A DNA stretch of 64,000 bases from Pseudoalteromonas apostichopi (lineage in GTDB: Bacteria > Pseudomonadota > Gammaproteobacteria > Enterobacterales > Alteromonadaceae). Location of the stretch: assembly GCF_030297135.1 (NCBI RefSeq), contig NZ_AP028065.1:1178001-1242000 (forward strand), written 5' to 3'. The notes under the pieces are model-generated. The model was not told where the DNA came from, did not search any database, and was given only the letters and a program-made list of their open reading frames with translations. The position numbers were made by a program, and so were the translations under genes. This document shows, one piece after another, positions 9,826-18,598 of this stretch (position 1 is the stretch's first letter; the number at the start of each line of letters is the position of its first letter).

Positions 9826-11635
9826 CGTTATCTTTGCCTTCTACGTACGCAACCGCATCTTTGTCCGGTGCGACGTTTAGAATTCTTAAGGCATTGGAGA
9901 CAATCTCTGCAAATGCAGGGCCTGCCGTCGCACCGCCGTAATAAACATCTCCACCCGGTTCGTTAATCAATACTACTACTGCTAAACGCGGGTTACTCGC
10001 AGGTGCAATACCAGCAAAGTAACCAACGTATTCGTCACCATAACCACCGACAGCCGCTTTCTTAGAAGTACCTGTCTTACCTGCGGCACGATAACCATCA
10101 ACATGAACTTTTTGTGCAGTACCGCCTTTTTCAAATACGCTTTCCATCATGTGGACAACAGCTTCAACGTCTTTTTGTTGAAAAATACGTTCGCCTTCAG
10201 GTACCGAATCTTGTTTAAGTACAGTCAATGGGCGCATGACACCACCTGAACCTAACATGGCATAAAAACGCGCCATTTGTGCGGTGCTTACTGCTAGATT
10301 ATAACCAAATGATAGTGCAGCAATTTCATGATCAGACCAACGGCGATTTGGGTAAAATAAACCACTACTCTCACCAACCATGCCAGTACCACTATCGCTA
10401 CCAAAGCCAACTTTTTGATATAGGCCAACAAAGTAATCTTTTGGAAGTTCTTGGCTAACCTTAGTCACCCCCATGTTGCTTGAATATTTTAAGATTTCTC
10501 TTAAAGTCATCTCACCATGATTACGAGTATCCTGTACTAGACTACCGCCTACTCGCATCCAGCCGGGGTATGTATCAACGATTGAATCCGGTTGAATTGT
10601 GCCGTAGTCTAAACCAGCTAAAATGGCTAGTGGCTTAACAGTGGAGCCAGGTTCAAATAAATCGGTAATCGCTCTATTACGGCGCTTATGCGGTGCGGCG
10701 TCATTAAGGTTGTTTGGGTTAAACGATGGGCTATTTACCATCGCTAACACTTCACCTGTTTTAACATCCACAACCATGGCTGAACCTGAGGTCGCTTTGT
10801 AAGATAACACCGCTGATTTTACTGCTTTATAAGCAATTGCTTGAATACGTTGGTCGATACTTAAGTGAATGCTCTCTGGCTCTACGCGCTCACGTTCATC
10901 AAGCACCTCTACTTCACGACCTTGGGCATCTTTACGAATAGTGCGCTGACCTTCAACGCCCGTTAACGCCTTTTCATAAAGCTTTTCAATCCCTTCAATA
11001 CCATGGCCATCAATGTTAGTGAAACCAATAACATGAGCCGTCACTTCACCGGCTGGATAATAACGTTTTGATTCATCCAGCAAATGGATACCCGGTAAAC
11101 GAAGATCGCCAATATAGTTAGCAACCGCAGGAGTGACTTGACGTTTTAAATAGACAAAGCGTCGCTTTGGATTATCACGAAGACGAGAGTTAATTTTGCT
11201 AGGTTCAATACGTAGTACATCCGCAAGCTCACGCCAACGAATATCATTATTGTAATAAGCAGCAATACGTTTGTTTAATTCTGCCGTGTTTTCAGCAAGC
11301 GCTTGTTGGTCTTCACCGTTTTTGCGTGCTTGACGCAGTACCTTACTGATCAATGACTTGTTTAACGCTTTAGGGTCGGCATAAACACTCACTACAGGCA
11401 CACTTACAGCTAGTTCTTTACCATTGCGATCGAAGATCATGCCACGTTGCACATGTTGTTTTTCAACACGTACCGTGCGTTTATCACTTTCTGAGCGCGC
11501 TTTATCAGGCTCAATTACTTGTAAAAATGCGGCACGTGCGACCAGCGACATGAATACTAAAAATACGACTGAACACACCAGCGAAAAACGCCATGTGATC
11601 AAAGTATTTGTTGGCTTTTTCCCTCTGCTTCTCAT
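9818..11635 (-). CDS. ftsI: Septal transpeptidase FtsI (PBP3)
   Basis: Class B penicillin-binding protein that cross-links septal peptidoglycan with FtsW. It has one N-terminal membrane anchor (about residues 15-38), a dimerisation domain, and a transpeptidase domain with the three active-site motifs in order: STVK in FEPGSTVKPLA, SSN in KYSSNMG, and KTGT in AAGKTGTSKK. The 605-residue length is slightly above the E. coli protein. The ATG overlaps the ftsL stop as ATGA. Confidence 0.97.
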   Translation of the reverse strand: MRSRGKKPTNTLITWRFSLVCSVVFLVFMSLVARAAFLQVIEPDKARSESDKRTVRVEKQHVQRGMIFDRNGKELAVSVPVVSVYADPKALNKSLISKVLRQARKNGEDQQALAENTAELNKRIAAYYNNDIRWRELADVLRIEPSKINSRLRDNPKRRFVYLKRQVTPAVANYIGDLRLPGIHLLDESKRYYPAGEVTAHVIGFTNIDGHGIEGIEKLYEKALTGVEGQRTIRKDAQGREVEVLDERERVEPESIHLSIDQRIQAIAYKAVKSAVLSYKATSGSAMVVDVKTGEVLAMVNSPSFNPNNLNDAAPHKRRNRAITDLFEPGSTVKPLAILAGLDYGTIQPDSIVDTYPGWMRVGGSLVQDTRNHGEMTLREILKYSSNMGVTKVSQELPKDYFVGLYQKVGFGSDSGTGMVGESSGLFYPNRRWSDHEIAALSFGYNLAVSTAQMARFYAMLGSGGVMRPLTVLKQDSVPEGERIFQQKDVEAVVHMMESVFEKGGTAQKVHVDGYRAAGKTGTSKKAAVGGYGDEYVGYFAGIAPASNPRLAVVVLINEPGGDVYYGGATAGPAFAEIVSNALRILNVAPDKDAVAYVEGKDNDA

Positions 11636-11958
11636 TGCAGTATTACCACCTGTTCATCTTTGCTTGTTGGCCGCTTCATTTCTAATTGCATGGTTGCCAC
11701 TTCTTCAATGCGCGCATGCTGCGAATAAAACTCTTCTTCTACTAGCAAGTAACGCCACTCAAGATCGAGTTCATCGCGCTCTTGCAATAATTTATCTTGC
11801 TCTATCAATTGTTGACGCGCTAAGTGCGTCACCTGAACCACACTCAAACTAGAAGCAAGAATCACAACCAATAAGGCCAAGGTCAGCTTATTAGCTCCTA
11901 GGCCTTTAAAAATTTCCACAAATAAGTTGGGTTGTCGATTCACCGCTTTAGCTTTCAT
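11632..11958 (-). CDS. ftsL: Cell division protein FtsL
   Basis: Small bitopic divisome protein that forms the FtsQLB scaffold activating FtsWI. The 108-residue product has a short cytoplasmic N-terminus, one membrane segment (about residues 20-40: LTLALLVVILASSLSVVQV) and a periplasmic coiled-coil region rich in leucine and glutamate. Family sequence conservation is low, so the call rests mostly on size, topology and position between rsmH and ftsI. Its ATG shares a base with the rsmH stop (TAATG). Confidence 0.93.
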   Translation of the reverse strand: MKAKAVNRQPNLFVEIFKGLGANKLTLALLVVILASSLSVVQVTHLARQQLIEQDKLLQERDELDLEWRYLLVEEEFYSQHARIEEVATMQLEMKRPTSKDEQVVILQ

Positions 11959-12893
11959 TACAGCCTCTGTGCAATCCTTAATACCGAACTACGTGAACGC
12001 GGATTAGCATCAATTTCCGCCTTACTTGGCTTAATGGCTTTACCCACTGCCTTTAACGTCAGGTTTTTATTTATTTGTGCGTCAGTCAAAGGCAGACCTC
12101 TGGGTATCGCCTCTCCCTTACTCTGTTTTTTTATAAACTGCTTAACAATGCGATCTTCTAACGAGTGAAACGAAATAACGACTAAACGTCCACCTGGCTT
12201 TAAAACGTCAACAGCGGCTTGCAGTGCAGTTTGAATTTCTTCAAGTTCACTGTTGATATAAATACGGATCGCTTGGAATGTACGTGTTGCAGGATGCTTA
12301 TACTTGTCTTTAACCGGCACAGCTTCATCGACTAAATCAGCAAGCTGCTTAGTGCTAGTAATAGGTGTGTGCTCACGAGTCTCAATGATTTTATGGGCAA
12401 TACGACGACCAAACTTTTCCTCACCGTAGGTTTTAATCACATGGGTAATATCTTCAAGTTCAGCTTCAGCTAACCATTGTGCAGCACTGCGACCACTGGT
12501 TGGGTCCATGCGCATATCGAGCGGGCCATCTTTCATAAAGCTAAAACCGCGTTCAGCATCATCAAGCTGTGGTGAAGAAACACCGATATCTAACAAAATG
12601 CCGTCAACTTTACCGATTAAATCGTTATCTTCAGCAACGGCTTTAAGATTTGAAAAACGCGTGTGGGCAATCGAAAAACGTGCATCATCAGCAAATTTTT
12701 CAGCAGCTTTAATAGCTTGTGGATCTTGATCAATCGCTTGCAAGCGACCTTGTTCACTTAAACGCGCAAGAATTTGCCCTGAGTGTCCGCCGCGACCAAA
12801 TGTGCCATCCATATAAATGCCTTCGGGTTTAATATCCAAAGCATCTATGGTTTCGTCCATCAGTACAGAGACATGTTCAAATTGCGCTGTCAT
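11958..12893 (-). CDS. rsmH: 16S rRNA (cytosine-1402-N4)-methyltransferase RsmH
   Basis: Methylates N4 of C1402 in 16S rRNA, using S-adenosylmethionine. The same nucleotide receives a 2'-O-methyl from RsmI, which is also encoded in this window. The 311-residue product starts with HVSVLMDE, has the SAM-binding GTFGRGGHSGQIL (about residues 30-42), DGILLDIGVSSPQLD, and the C-terminal VVISFHSLEDRIVK and NPRSRSS motifs. It is the second gene of the dcw operon. Confidence 0.97.
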   Translation of the reverse strand: MTAQFEHVSVLMDETIDALDIKPEGIYMDGTFGRGGHSGQILARLSEQGRLQAIDQDPQAIKAAEKFADDARFSIAHTRFSNLKAVAEDNDLIGKVDGILLDIGVSSPQLDDAERGFSFMKDGPLDMRMDPTSGRSAAQWLAEAELEDITHVIKTYGEEKFGRRIAHKIIETREHTPITSTKQLADLVDEAVPVKDKYKHPATRTFQAIRIYINSELEEIQTALQAAVDVLKPGGRLVVISFHSLEDRIVKQFIKKQSKGEAIPRGLPLTDAQINKNLTLKAVGKAIKPSKAEIDANPRSRSSVLRIAQRL

Positions 12894-12923
12894 TAGCTAG
12901 TTTTTGCCTTTTTATTATTGTGG

Positions 12924-13382
12924 TTAGAGTGAGAAGTTATCGAACTCAGGATTCGCCTCAAAATCGCCTTGGCGTTCAATTTCAGTATCTTGGCGCATTT
13001 GTTCATGCCAACGATCTTCATCCCAAATTTCAAACTTGTTCATCAAGCCAACCAACATGATTTTTTTTCCAAGTTCTGCGTGTGCTCGTAAAGACGGCGC
13101 CAGCAGAATTCGGCCATTTTTATCTAGTTGATACTCTGTAGCGTTACCAAGCAACATACGTTGCATGCGGCGAGCACGTGGATTCATGTTCGAAATCTTT
13201 AATAATCGTTCTTCGATTTCGAGCCATTCTGCTAACGGGTATAACCACAAACAAGGTTCGTTTAAGGCCACAGTGCAAATAACCGTTCCCTGATCTTCAG
13301 ACAAGATCGCATCTCGGTACTTAGTTGGTACCGCAAAGCGTCCTTTATCATCCAAACTCAGAGAGCTCGCACCCCGAAACAT
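12924..13382 (-). CDS. mraZ: Transcriptional regulator MraZ
   Basis: DNA-binding protein of the SpoVT-AbrB superfamily that regulates its own dcw operon. The 152-residue product has two repeats, each with the conserved DxxGR core: LDDKGRF (about residues 10-16) and LDKNGRI (about 86-92). It starts MFRGASSLSLD, as MraZ proteins typically do. It is the first gene of the operon, directly behind the promoter and repeat boxes at 13430-13501, which it very probably binds. Confidence 0.96.
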   Translation of the reverse strand: MFRGASSLSLDDKGRFAVPTKYRDAILSEDQGTVICTVALNEPCLWLYPLAEWLEIEERLLKISNMNPRARRMQRMLLGNATEYQLDKNGRILLAPSLRAHAELGKKIMLVGLMNKFEIWDEDRWHEQMRQDTEIERQGDFEANPEFDNFSL

Positions 13383-13429
13383 AACTTGCCTTAAAAATAG
13401 GTTATTAATCGTTAATGATTATTTCCGAT

Positions 13430-13473
13430 CCAGTTTGATCCACTAAAAACCACTTTTTACCACAGTGCTCCAG
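13430..13473 (-). promoter_or_regulatory. Predicted MraZ operator, five boxes at 10-bp spacing
   Basis: On the minus strand, CTGG, GTGG, GTGG, GTGG and CTGG begin at 13473, 13463, 13453, 13443 and 13433, exactly one helical turn apart and directly after the predicted -10. MraZ is known to bind direct TGG-type repeats at 10-bp spacing in front of its own gene. The outer two boxes (CTGG) are weaker matches than the inner three (GTGG). Confidence 0.75.
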
Positions 13474-13501
13474 TTTAGGGCTTGACAAGCCATTTTGTCA
13501 A
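13472..13501 (-). promoter_or_regulatory. Predicted dcw operon promoter
   Basis: Read on the minus strand, a perfect -35 hexamer TTGACA (13501-13496) is followed after 18 bases by TAAACT (13477-13472) as the -10. The -35 sits in a perfect 8-bp inverted repeat, CTTGACAA at 13481-13488 and TTGTCAAG at 13495-13502, which could be a second operator. No transcription data are available; this is a pattern call. Confidence 0.7.
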
Positions 13502-13843
13502 GTAAGCAGATCATCATAAGCGCCTTGTGAAGCCAGAAAAAATAAGGGCTCAGGCAAAGCCTATGAATTACGTGGGAAAAAGTGGAAAACATCGAAAAAA
13601 AATTTTTTTTCAATTTTCTTGGTAATGGATTAGGGAAAAATGGTTAATGAATAACCAATGAATAATTACAAAATTATCTTATGCTGTAATTTTTACTTAA
13701 TCACCCTGCAAGAGTTACGGGAAATATCCATCCTAGAACTCAACTACAATATTAACACATTGAAAAATATACCTTTTACAATTTGGTATAAAGGTTGCGA
13801 CAGACTAGCTACCAATTCAATGGCAATTTTTTAAGGAATGATT

Positions 13844-14185
13844 ATGACTACCGCAACTTCAAAATCGAACACAAGTACAGCAACGGACAGCAGTGCAAAC
13901 TCGAAAGCGGCTCAAGTAGAGGCGCCATTTACAGAAAAAGCAACTGAAGCAGCACATCACGCTGTAGATGCATTATCAACGCGTGCTGCAAGTGCCGAAC
14001 AAAGTGTACGTCAAGGTGCGTCTAGCTCTGCCCAAACGCTTTCTGAAAAACAAGCTGTAGCACGTGCTAAAATTAACGAATACAGTGGTAAAACTCGTCA
14101 GCTTGCATCAGAAAACCCACTTGCAACAGCGGGGATTGCCTTTGCTGCAGGCATGTTAGTATCTGCGCTTATTCGTCGTAAGTAA
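13844..14185 (+). CDS. DUF883/ElaB-YqjD-like membrane-anchored protein
   Basis: Small protein with a long, polar, alanine- and serine-rich N-terminal part, probably helical, and one C-terminal membrane segment with small residues (PLATAGIAFAAGMLVSALIRRK). This is the layout of the YqjD/ElaB family, whose E. coli members are tail-anchored in the inner membrane and bind ribosomes in stationary phase. The ATG at 13844 is preferred over that at 13838 because it has AAGGA at the right distance. It is followed by yqjE-like and yqjK-like genes, as in E. coli. Confidence 0.8.
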   Translation: MTTATSKSNTSTATDSSANSKAAQVEAPFTEKATEAAHHAVDALSTRAASAEQSVRQGASSSAQTLSEKQAVARAKINEYSGKTRQLASENPLATAGIAFAAGMLVSALIRRK

Positions 14186-14190
14186 TTGTT

Positions 14191-14628
14191 ATGCAGCCTT
14201 CTCAATCTACAGATGAGAAAACGCAAGGTGCCACTGATCAGCCGCCAAACGCTGATCAGTGGCAAGATCATCTTGCTAAATTATCTGATTACGCCAAACA
14301 GCTATACATTGACTACCGTAAACAGACAGGTACTTGCAAAAAGATTGCAGCTGCTGAGTGGCGCCTATCAACACGCTCTCTCGCCTTAACTATTATCTTA
14401 CTTGTTTGTTTTGCTGGAGGGTTAGTACTGCTTTGGGCTGGTTTACTTGCTACCGTGGGTATCGCCATATTCAGTTTTAGCCAATCATTGTGGCTATCAG
14501 CTATCTCACTGATTGCATTACAACTACTTTGCCTTGCTTGGCTTTGGAAAAACATTGGTTATGTAAGTAGTAAGATTGGTTTTGATCACACTCTTAAAAG
14601 TGTTCGTCAATTATTGAATATTAAATAA
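14191..14628 (+). CDS. YqjE-like phage-holin-superfamily membrane protein
   Basis: A 145-residue protein with a hydrophilic N-terminus (about 60 residues) and two strong membrane segments (about 65-90 and 95-118). Such proteins are grouped as putative Actinobacteriota-holin-like/YqjE proteins; no biochemical role is established. It follows the YqjD-like gene by five bases and is followed by the YqjK-position gene, so the three probably form one operon. Confidence 0.7.
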   Translation: MQPSQSTDEKTQGATDQPPNADQWQDHLAKLSDYAKQLYIDYRKQTGTCKKIAAAEWRLSTRSLALTIILLVCFAGGLVLLWAGLLATVGIAIFSFSQSLWLSAISLIALQLLCLAWLWKNIGYVSSKIGFDHTLKSVRQLLNIK

Positions 14629-14637
14629 GGATGAGTG

Positions 14638-14895
14638 ATGTTAATTGATTATTTTATCAATAAGCCACAGCATAAAGTAACTGAGCTGAGTCAACAAATG
14701 GATCTGCAAGATGAGATTAAACGTCAGCATCATCAGGCATTTAAGTACAGATTAAAGCGATTTGCTGTAAGTAAAGTCGGTATTGCCAGTGCTTTCACTG
14801 CAGGTATGGGCTACGAAGCTCTCAATAACTCAGATAACAAAGACGGTAAACTTAAACAAGTCAGTCGCTTTAGCTGGTTATTACGCTTGTTGTGA
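14638..14895 (+). CDS. Small hypothetical protein in the yqjK position
   Basis: About 85 residues, starting MLIDYFINKPQHKV. It is basic in the middle (KYRLKRFAVSKVG) and has no clear membrane segment. I do not recognise the sequence. Its place as third gene after yqjD-like and yqjE-like genes matches YqjK in E. coli, but that is only positional. The ATG at 14638 is preferred over an overlapping GTG at 14635; an AGGATGAG ribosome-binding site precedes it. Confidence 0.6.
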   Translation: MLIDYFINKPQHKVTELSQQMDLQDEIKRQHHQAFKYRLKRFAVSKVGIASAFTAGMGYEALNNSDNKDGKLKQVSRFSWLLRLL

Positions 14896-14969
14896 TCTTT
14901 ATCATGTAAAGTTTGTTTTTTACTTCTCTTTGCAAGCTATTTTCATTACCTTAAACACAAACTAGCTAT

Positions 14970-15560
14970 GTGTGGAAACTTAAGGTGAAAAAAAGGATTG
15001 TATTAACAGGTGGTCCAGGTGGTGGAAAAACAACAGCCATCGACTTGCTAAGACGAGAATTTTCTAAACAAATTGTCGTAGTACCAGAGTCTGCAACCAT
15101 GCTTTTTGGTGGCGGAATAGAACGTAGTGACTCACCTCATCTTATCAAAGCACACCAGCAAGCCATTTTCAGCTTACAAAAACACCTAGAACATATTCAG
15201 CGAACCATGCATCCAAATCGTTTGATGCTTTGCGATCGTGGCAGTTTAGATGGGCTTGCCTATTGGCCTGGTGAACAAGATGAGTTTTTTCAATGCTTAA
15301 ATACCAGCCTACAAATAGAACTCAACCAATACGATGCGGTGATCTTTTTTGAAACTGCTGCTAAATCTGGGCAAAGCATTCACTCTAACAATCCAGTAAG
15401 AAACGAATCTGATCAGCAAGCTATCTTGCTTGATGACAAACTACAAGCAATTTGGTCACAGCACCCTAATTTTAATTTAGTGAAAAGTTCAGAGTCATTT
15501 ATTCAAAAAGTGATGTTTGGCATCGACACAATTAGCAAGGTCATGGATAGTTATAACTAA
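14970..15560 (+). CDS. AAA-type ATPase/kinase-like P-loop protein (AAA_28)
   Basis: A 196-residue cytoplasmic P-loop protein with Walker A GGPGGGKTT (about residues 14-22), VVPESATMLFGGG just after it, and LMLCDRGSLDGLAYWPG as the likely Walker B/lid region. This pattern fits the AAA_28 group of small NadR-kinase-like NTPases, most of them uncharacterised. There is no ATG at the start; GTG codons at 14970 and 14985 are both possible. It ends at a strong hairpin. Confidence 0.75.
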   Translation: MWKLKVKKRIVLTGGPGGGKTTAIDLLRREFSKQIVVVPESATMLFGGGIERSDSPHLIKAHQQAIFSLQKHLEHIQRTMHPNRLMLCDRGSLDGLAYWPGEQDEFFQCLNTSLQIELNQYDAVIFFETAAKSGQSIHSNNPVRNESDQQAILLDDKLQAIWSQHPNFNLVKSSESFIQKVMFGIDTISKVMDSYN

Positions 15561-15600
15561 CAGCTTAATTGCTAAATTAAACTGTTAGTTTTAGTCACTT
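15555..15600 (+). terminator. Rho-independent terminator after the AAA ATPase gene
   Basis: AACTAACAG (15555-15563) pairs with CTGTTAGTT (15582-15590). The stem continues with TTAATT/AATTAA around a short loop and is followed by a T-rich run. It probably works in both directions, since the minus-strand yqjG-like gene also ends here. Confidence 0.65.
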
Positions 15601-15601
15601 T

Positions 15602-16573
15602 TTATCCTCGATTGTGTGGGCGCGAGTAGTCTATTGCCGGCCCTTTAGGCACGATCTGCGTTGGGTTAATCATCGTGTGGCTGAAGTAGTAATGGCGTTT
15701 AATATGGTAAAAATCAACCGTCTTACTCACTCCTTCAGTTTGATATAACTCACGCAAATAATTGCTGATCGCAGGGTAACTTTCGATGGTACGCAAATTA
15801 CATTTAAAGTGACCCACGTAAACACTGTCGAAGCGAATTAAAGTGGTAAACAGTCGCCAGTCGGCTTCAGTCAATGTATCACCCACTAAATAACGATTAT
15901 CTGTCAAACGCAGCTCAATTTTATCAAGGGCAGCAAATAAGTCGTCATATGCATCTTCATATGCTTCTTGCGTTGTCGCAAAGCCAGCACGATAAACACC
16001 GTTATTGATATTGTTATAAACAAGATCATTAATTTCATCAATTTCAGTACGCAACGACGCAGGGTAAAAGTCGCGCTCATTGCCTGTTAGATCATTAAAT
16101 GCACTGTTAAACATGCGAATAATCTCTGCAGACTCATTACTCACGATACGCTGAGACTTTTTATCCCAAAGCACAGGAACTGTTACGCGACCAGAGTAGT
16201 CAGGTTTATTACGAGTATAAATTTGGTGCAAATAATCAGTATTGAATAATGCATCCCCCGTACTGTGATTATCTTTGTCAAATGTCCAACCATGTTCAAG
16301 CATGTCAGGGCTTACTACAGATACACTAATATAGTCTTCAAGGCCTTTTAAATGACGAAATATCAAGGTGCGGTGTGCCCAAGGACAGGCCAAAGATACA
16401 TAAAGATGATAGCGATCTTTTTCTGCTTTAAAGCCTGCATCACCGCTTTCTCCCGCACTACCATCTGCGGTGACCCAATTACGTAACTGGGCCGCCTCAC
16501 GCTTGAATTCACCTTGATTGTTATCGGTGTCGTACCATTTATCTTGCCATTGGCCATTTACGAGTAATCCCAC
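15602..16573 (-). CDS. yqjG: Glutathionyl-hydroquinone reductase (YqjG/ECM4 family)
   Basis: Xi-class glutathione transferase that removes glutathione from glutathionyl-hydroquinones. The 323-residue product has the catalytic Cys63 in the family motif CPWAHR, an N-terminal thioredoxin-like domain with VPVLWD...IVSNESAEIIRM for glutathione binding, and a helical C-terminal domain ending HYYFSHTMINPTQIVPKGP, typical of ECM4 proteins. It is followed upstream by a pirin gene, nine bases away, so the two are likely co-transcribed. Confidence 0.93.
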   Translation of the reverse strand: MGLLVNGQWQDKWYDTDNNQGEFKREAAQLRNWVTADGSAGESGDAGFKAEKDRYHLYVSLACPWAHRTLIFRHLKGLEDYISVSVVSPDMLEHGWTFDKDNHSTGDALFNTDYLHQIYTRNKPDYSGRVTVPVLWDKKSQRIVSNESAEIIRMFNSAFNDLTGNERDFYPASLRTEIDEINDLVYNNINNGVYRAGFATTQEAYEDAYDDLFAALDKIELRLTDNRYLVGDTLTEADWRLFTTLIRFDSVYVGHFKCNLRTIESYPAISNYLRELYQTEGVSKTVDFYHIKRHYYFSHTMINPTQIVPKGPAIDYSRPHNRG

Positions 16574-16582
16574 AATAACCTC

Positions 16583-17425
16583 CTATAGAGTGCCAAATTT
16601 ACCTAACTGATAGTCACGTACTGCTTGCTGTAACTCAGCTTGTGTTGTCATTACAAACGGACCCATATGCGCGATTGGTTGCTTAAGCGGCTCACCAGCA
16701 AGCAACAACACGCCCGCACCAGTTTGAGAGTTAAATTCAATATCACTACCAGGCTCTAAAATAAGTAAGCTGCCTGCTTTAACTGGCCCACCCTGCTCAG
16801 TATGAATTTCACCTGTGTGGATATAAAGCATCACCTTAGTTTGTGTAAGCGGTGCATGGTAAAACTGTGTACCAGCCGGTAAAGTCACATCGGCAAGCAT
16901 GCCGTTAGCGGCGAGATCTTGTAGGCTAGAAACCTGATTTTCATCAGCAAACTCCCAGCTTCCAGCTAACGCTTTTAGCTCAACGCCCTGCTCATTTCGA
17001 GTCGTTGGCGCCGGCGCTTCAGTGGTATCTTGGTAACGCGGTTTTCTAAGCTTCTCAGCACTTGGCATATTTAACCAAATCTGAAAGCCATGCATACCCT
17101 CTTTGGCATCTGCCAAAGGCATTTCACTGTGGATTACACCAAAACCAGTACTCATCCACTGCACATCGCCAGCACGGATGGCTTTTTTGTTGCCCATTTG
17201 GTCTTGGTGCTCGAAGCCGCCTTTAATAATATACGTAAAAGTTTCAATACCACGGTGAGGATGCGCAGGAAAACCACCCATAAAATCACTGTGATCATCT
17301 GACTTAAGCTCATCGATCATTAAAAAGGGATCTAAATACTTGCCATCAAAGCCCGGAATACGGCTAATGTTTACACCATCACCATCTTGTGTGGCATGGC
17401 TATTTAACTGTTGAATCACATTCAT
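16583..17425 (-). CDS. Pirin family protein (YhaK-like)
   Basis: Cupin-fold protein of 280 residues with the pirin motif HPHRGIETFTY (residues 55-65), GDVQWMSTGFGVIHSE for the second metal-ligand group, and a C-terminal pirin domain. Some members are quercetin 2,3-dioxygenases or redox sensors; the substrate here is unknown. It is the first gene of a two-gene minus-strand unit with the yqjG-like gene, a pairing also seen near yqjG in enterobacteria. Confidence 0.9.
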   Translation of the reverse strand: MNVIQQLNSHATQDGDGVNISRIPGFDGKYLDPFLMIDELKSDDHSDFMGGFPAHPHRGIETFTYIIKGGFEHQDQMGNKKAIRAGDVQWMSTGFGVIHSEMPLADAKEGMHGFQIWLNMPSAEKLRKPRYQDTTEAPAPTTRNEQGVELKALAGSWEFADENQVSSLQDLAANGMLADVTLPAGTQFYHAPLTQTKVMLYIHTGEIHTEQGGPVKAGSLLILEPGSDIEFNSQTGAGVLLLAGEPLKQPIAHMGPFVMTTQAELQQAVRDYQLGKFGTL

Positions 17426-17507
17426 AACTTTACTCCCGTAAATTGTATGAAATAATTGTAGGAGCTAATTTAGTTAACAACCATGAGTAAAATTCGCGCT
17501 AACCATT

Positions 17508-18476
17508 CTATTTAAGAGAATGTTTATTTTGCTGCTTGGTTAATTCATCCGCCACAGTCGCTCCGCGTTGACCCACCTCTTTCTCAGGCCCTATAGTGCT
17601 ATCAACCACAGTTTGCTGCTCGGCACTGGCATTGATTGCTGCACCAAAAATAATGATGTATGCGCTGATATAGAGCCACATCAACATAATCACTACTCCA
17701 CCTAATGAGCCATAAGTTTCGTTATAGCTTGCAAATTGGGAAACATAATATGAAAAACCAATTGATGCGATGATCCACAGCAAAGTAGCCAGTATTGAGC
17801 CTGGTGTGATCCAGCGCCATTTTGCAGGCGTTCGGTGAGGTGCATAGCGATATAAAAATGCCAAAGCGCAATTAAAAGTGATGGCTAACAATGGCCACGT
17901 AATGAGCTTGATCAACAAATCAATAAGCTCTGTTAAACCAACTAGGTTAAGCACAATCGGTAAAATACCGATGATCAATAAGGCCACCAGCGCAACAACA
18001 ATGGCACCTAGCGAAAATAAAAAGCGTACCAGTAACGCCATAAAAAATTGTCGTTTGTTATGCTGATGATAAGTGATATTACAGGCTGTTATTAGCGCCT
18101 GACAGCCCTTACTGCTACTCCAAATCGTTAACAATAAAGTCCCTATGGCACTAACACTTAACACCTTTTGCGATTGCTGAGTCACCTCTGCAACCTGTAG
18201 CAAAATAATGTCTCGACTACTTGTTGGTAAAATAGCTGTGACTTTATCAAGCTGCTCATGGATATCGGTCGGGGACGCAAAATAAGCGTAAACAGAGACT
18301 GTAGCGGCTAATGCAGGAAAGATCGCAAGCAGAGCATAAAATGCCACACCCGCCGCCACGAAAGATAAGTTGTCTTGTGATAGGTTGTGATAAACCCGCT
18401 TGCTAATGTCCCACCAGCCTCGAATTGGGATCTCCATGGGTGAACGAGCTTTGAAACCACGATTATTCTTAGTCAT
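17508..18476 (-). CDS. YihY/BrkB-family inner-membrane protein
   Basis: Polytopic protein with six predicted membrane segments and the family's N-terminal signature SQDNLSFVAAGVAFYALLAIFPAL. The central GSLGGVVIMLMWLYISAYIIIFGAAINA is also typical. The function of the family is not established (it was once misassigned as RNase BN). An upstream ATG at 18521 exists, but the ATG at 18476 has a Shine-Dalgarno (AGGT) at good distance and fits family length better. Confidence 0.88.
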   Translation of the reverse strand: MTKNNRGFKARSPMEIPIRGWWDISKRVYHNLSQDNLSFVAAGVAFYALLAIFPALAATVSVYAYFASPTDIHEQLDKVTAILPTSSRDIILLQVAEVTQQSQKVLSVSAIGTLLLTIWSSSKGCQALITACNITYHQHNKRQFFMALLVRFLFSLGAIVVALVALLIIGILPIVLNLVGLTELIDLLIKLITWPLLAITFNCALAFLYRYAPHRTPAKWRWITPGSILATLLWIIASIGFSYYVSQFASYNETYGSLGGVVIMLMWLYISAYIIIFGAAINASAEQQTVVDSTIGPEKEVGQRGATVADELTKQQNKHSLK

Positions 18477-18598
18477 AAGTGACCTAAAAATTTGCCTTAA
18501 TGGATATAAAGTAGCAAACAACTTGCCAGTAATAATGGCGTCTGATTTGCATTAAGCTAAGCTTATAAAAACTGCAAATAAACCCATGGAGTGGTGCG

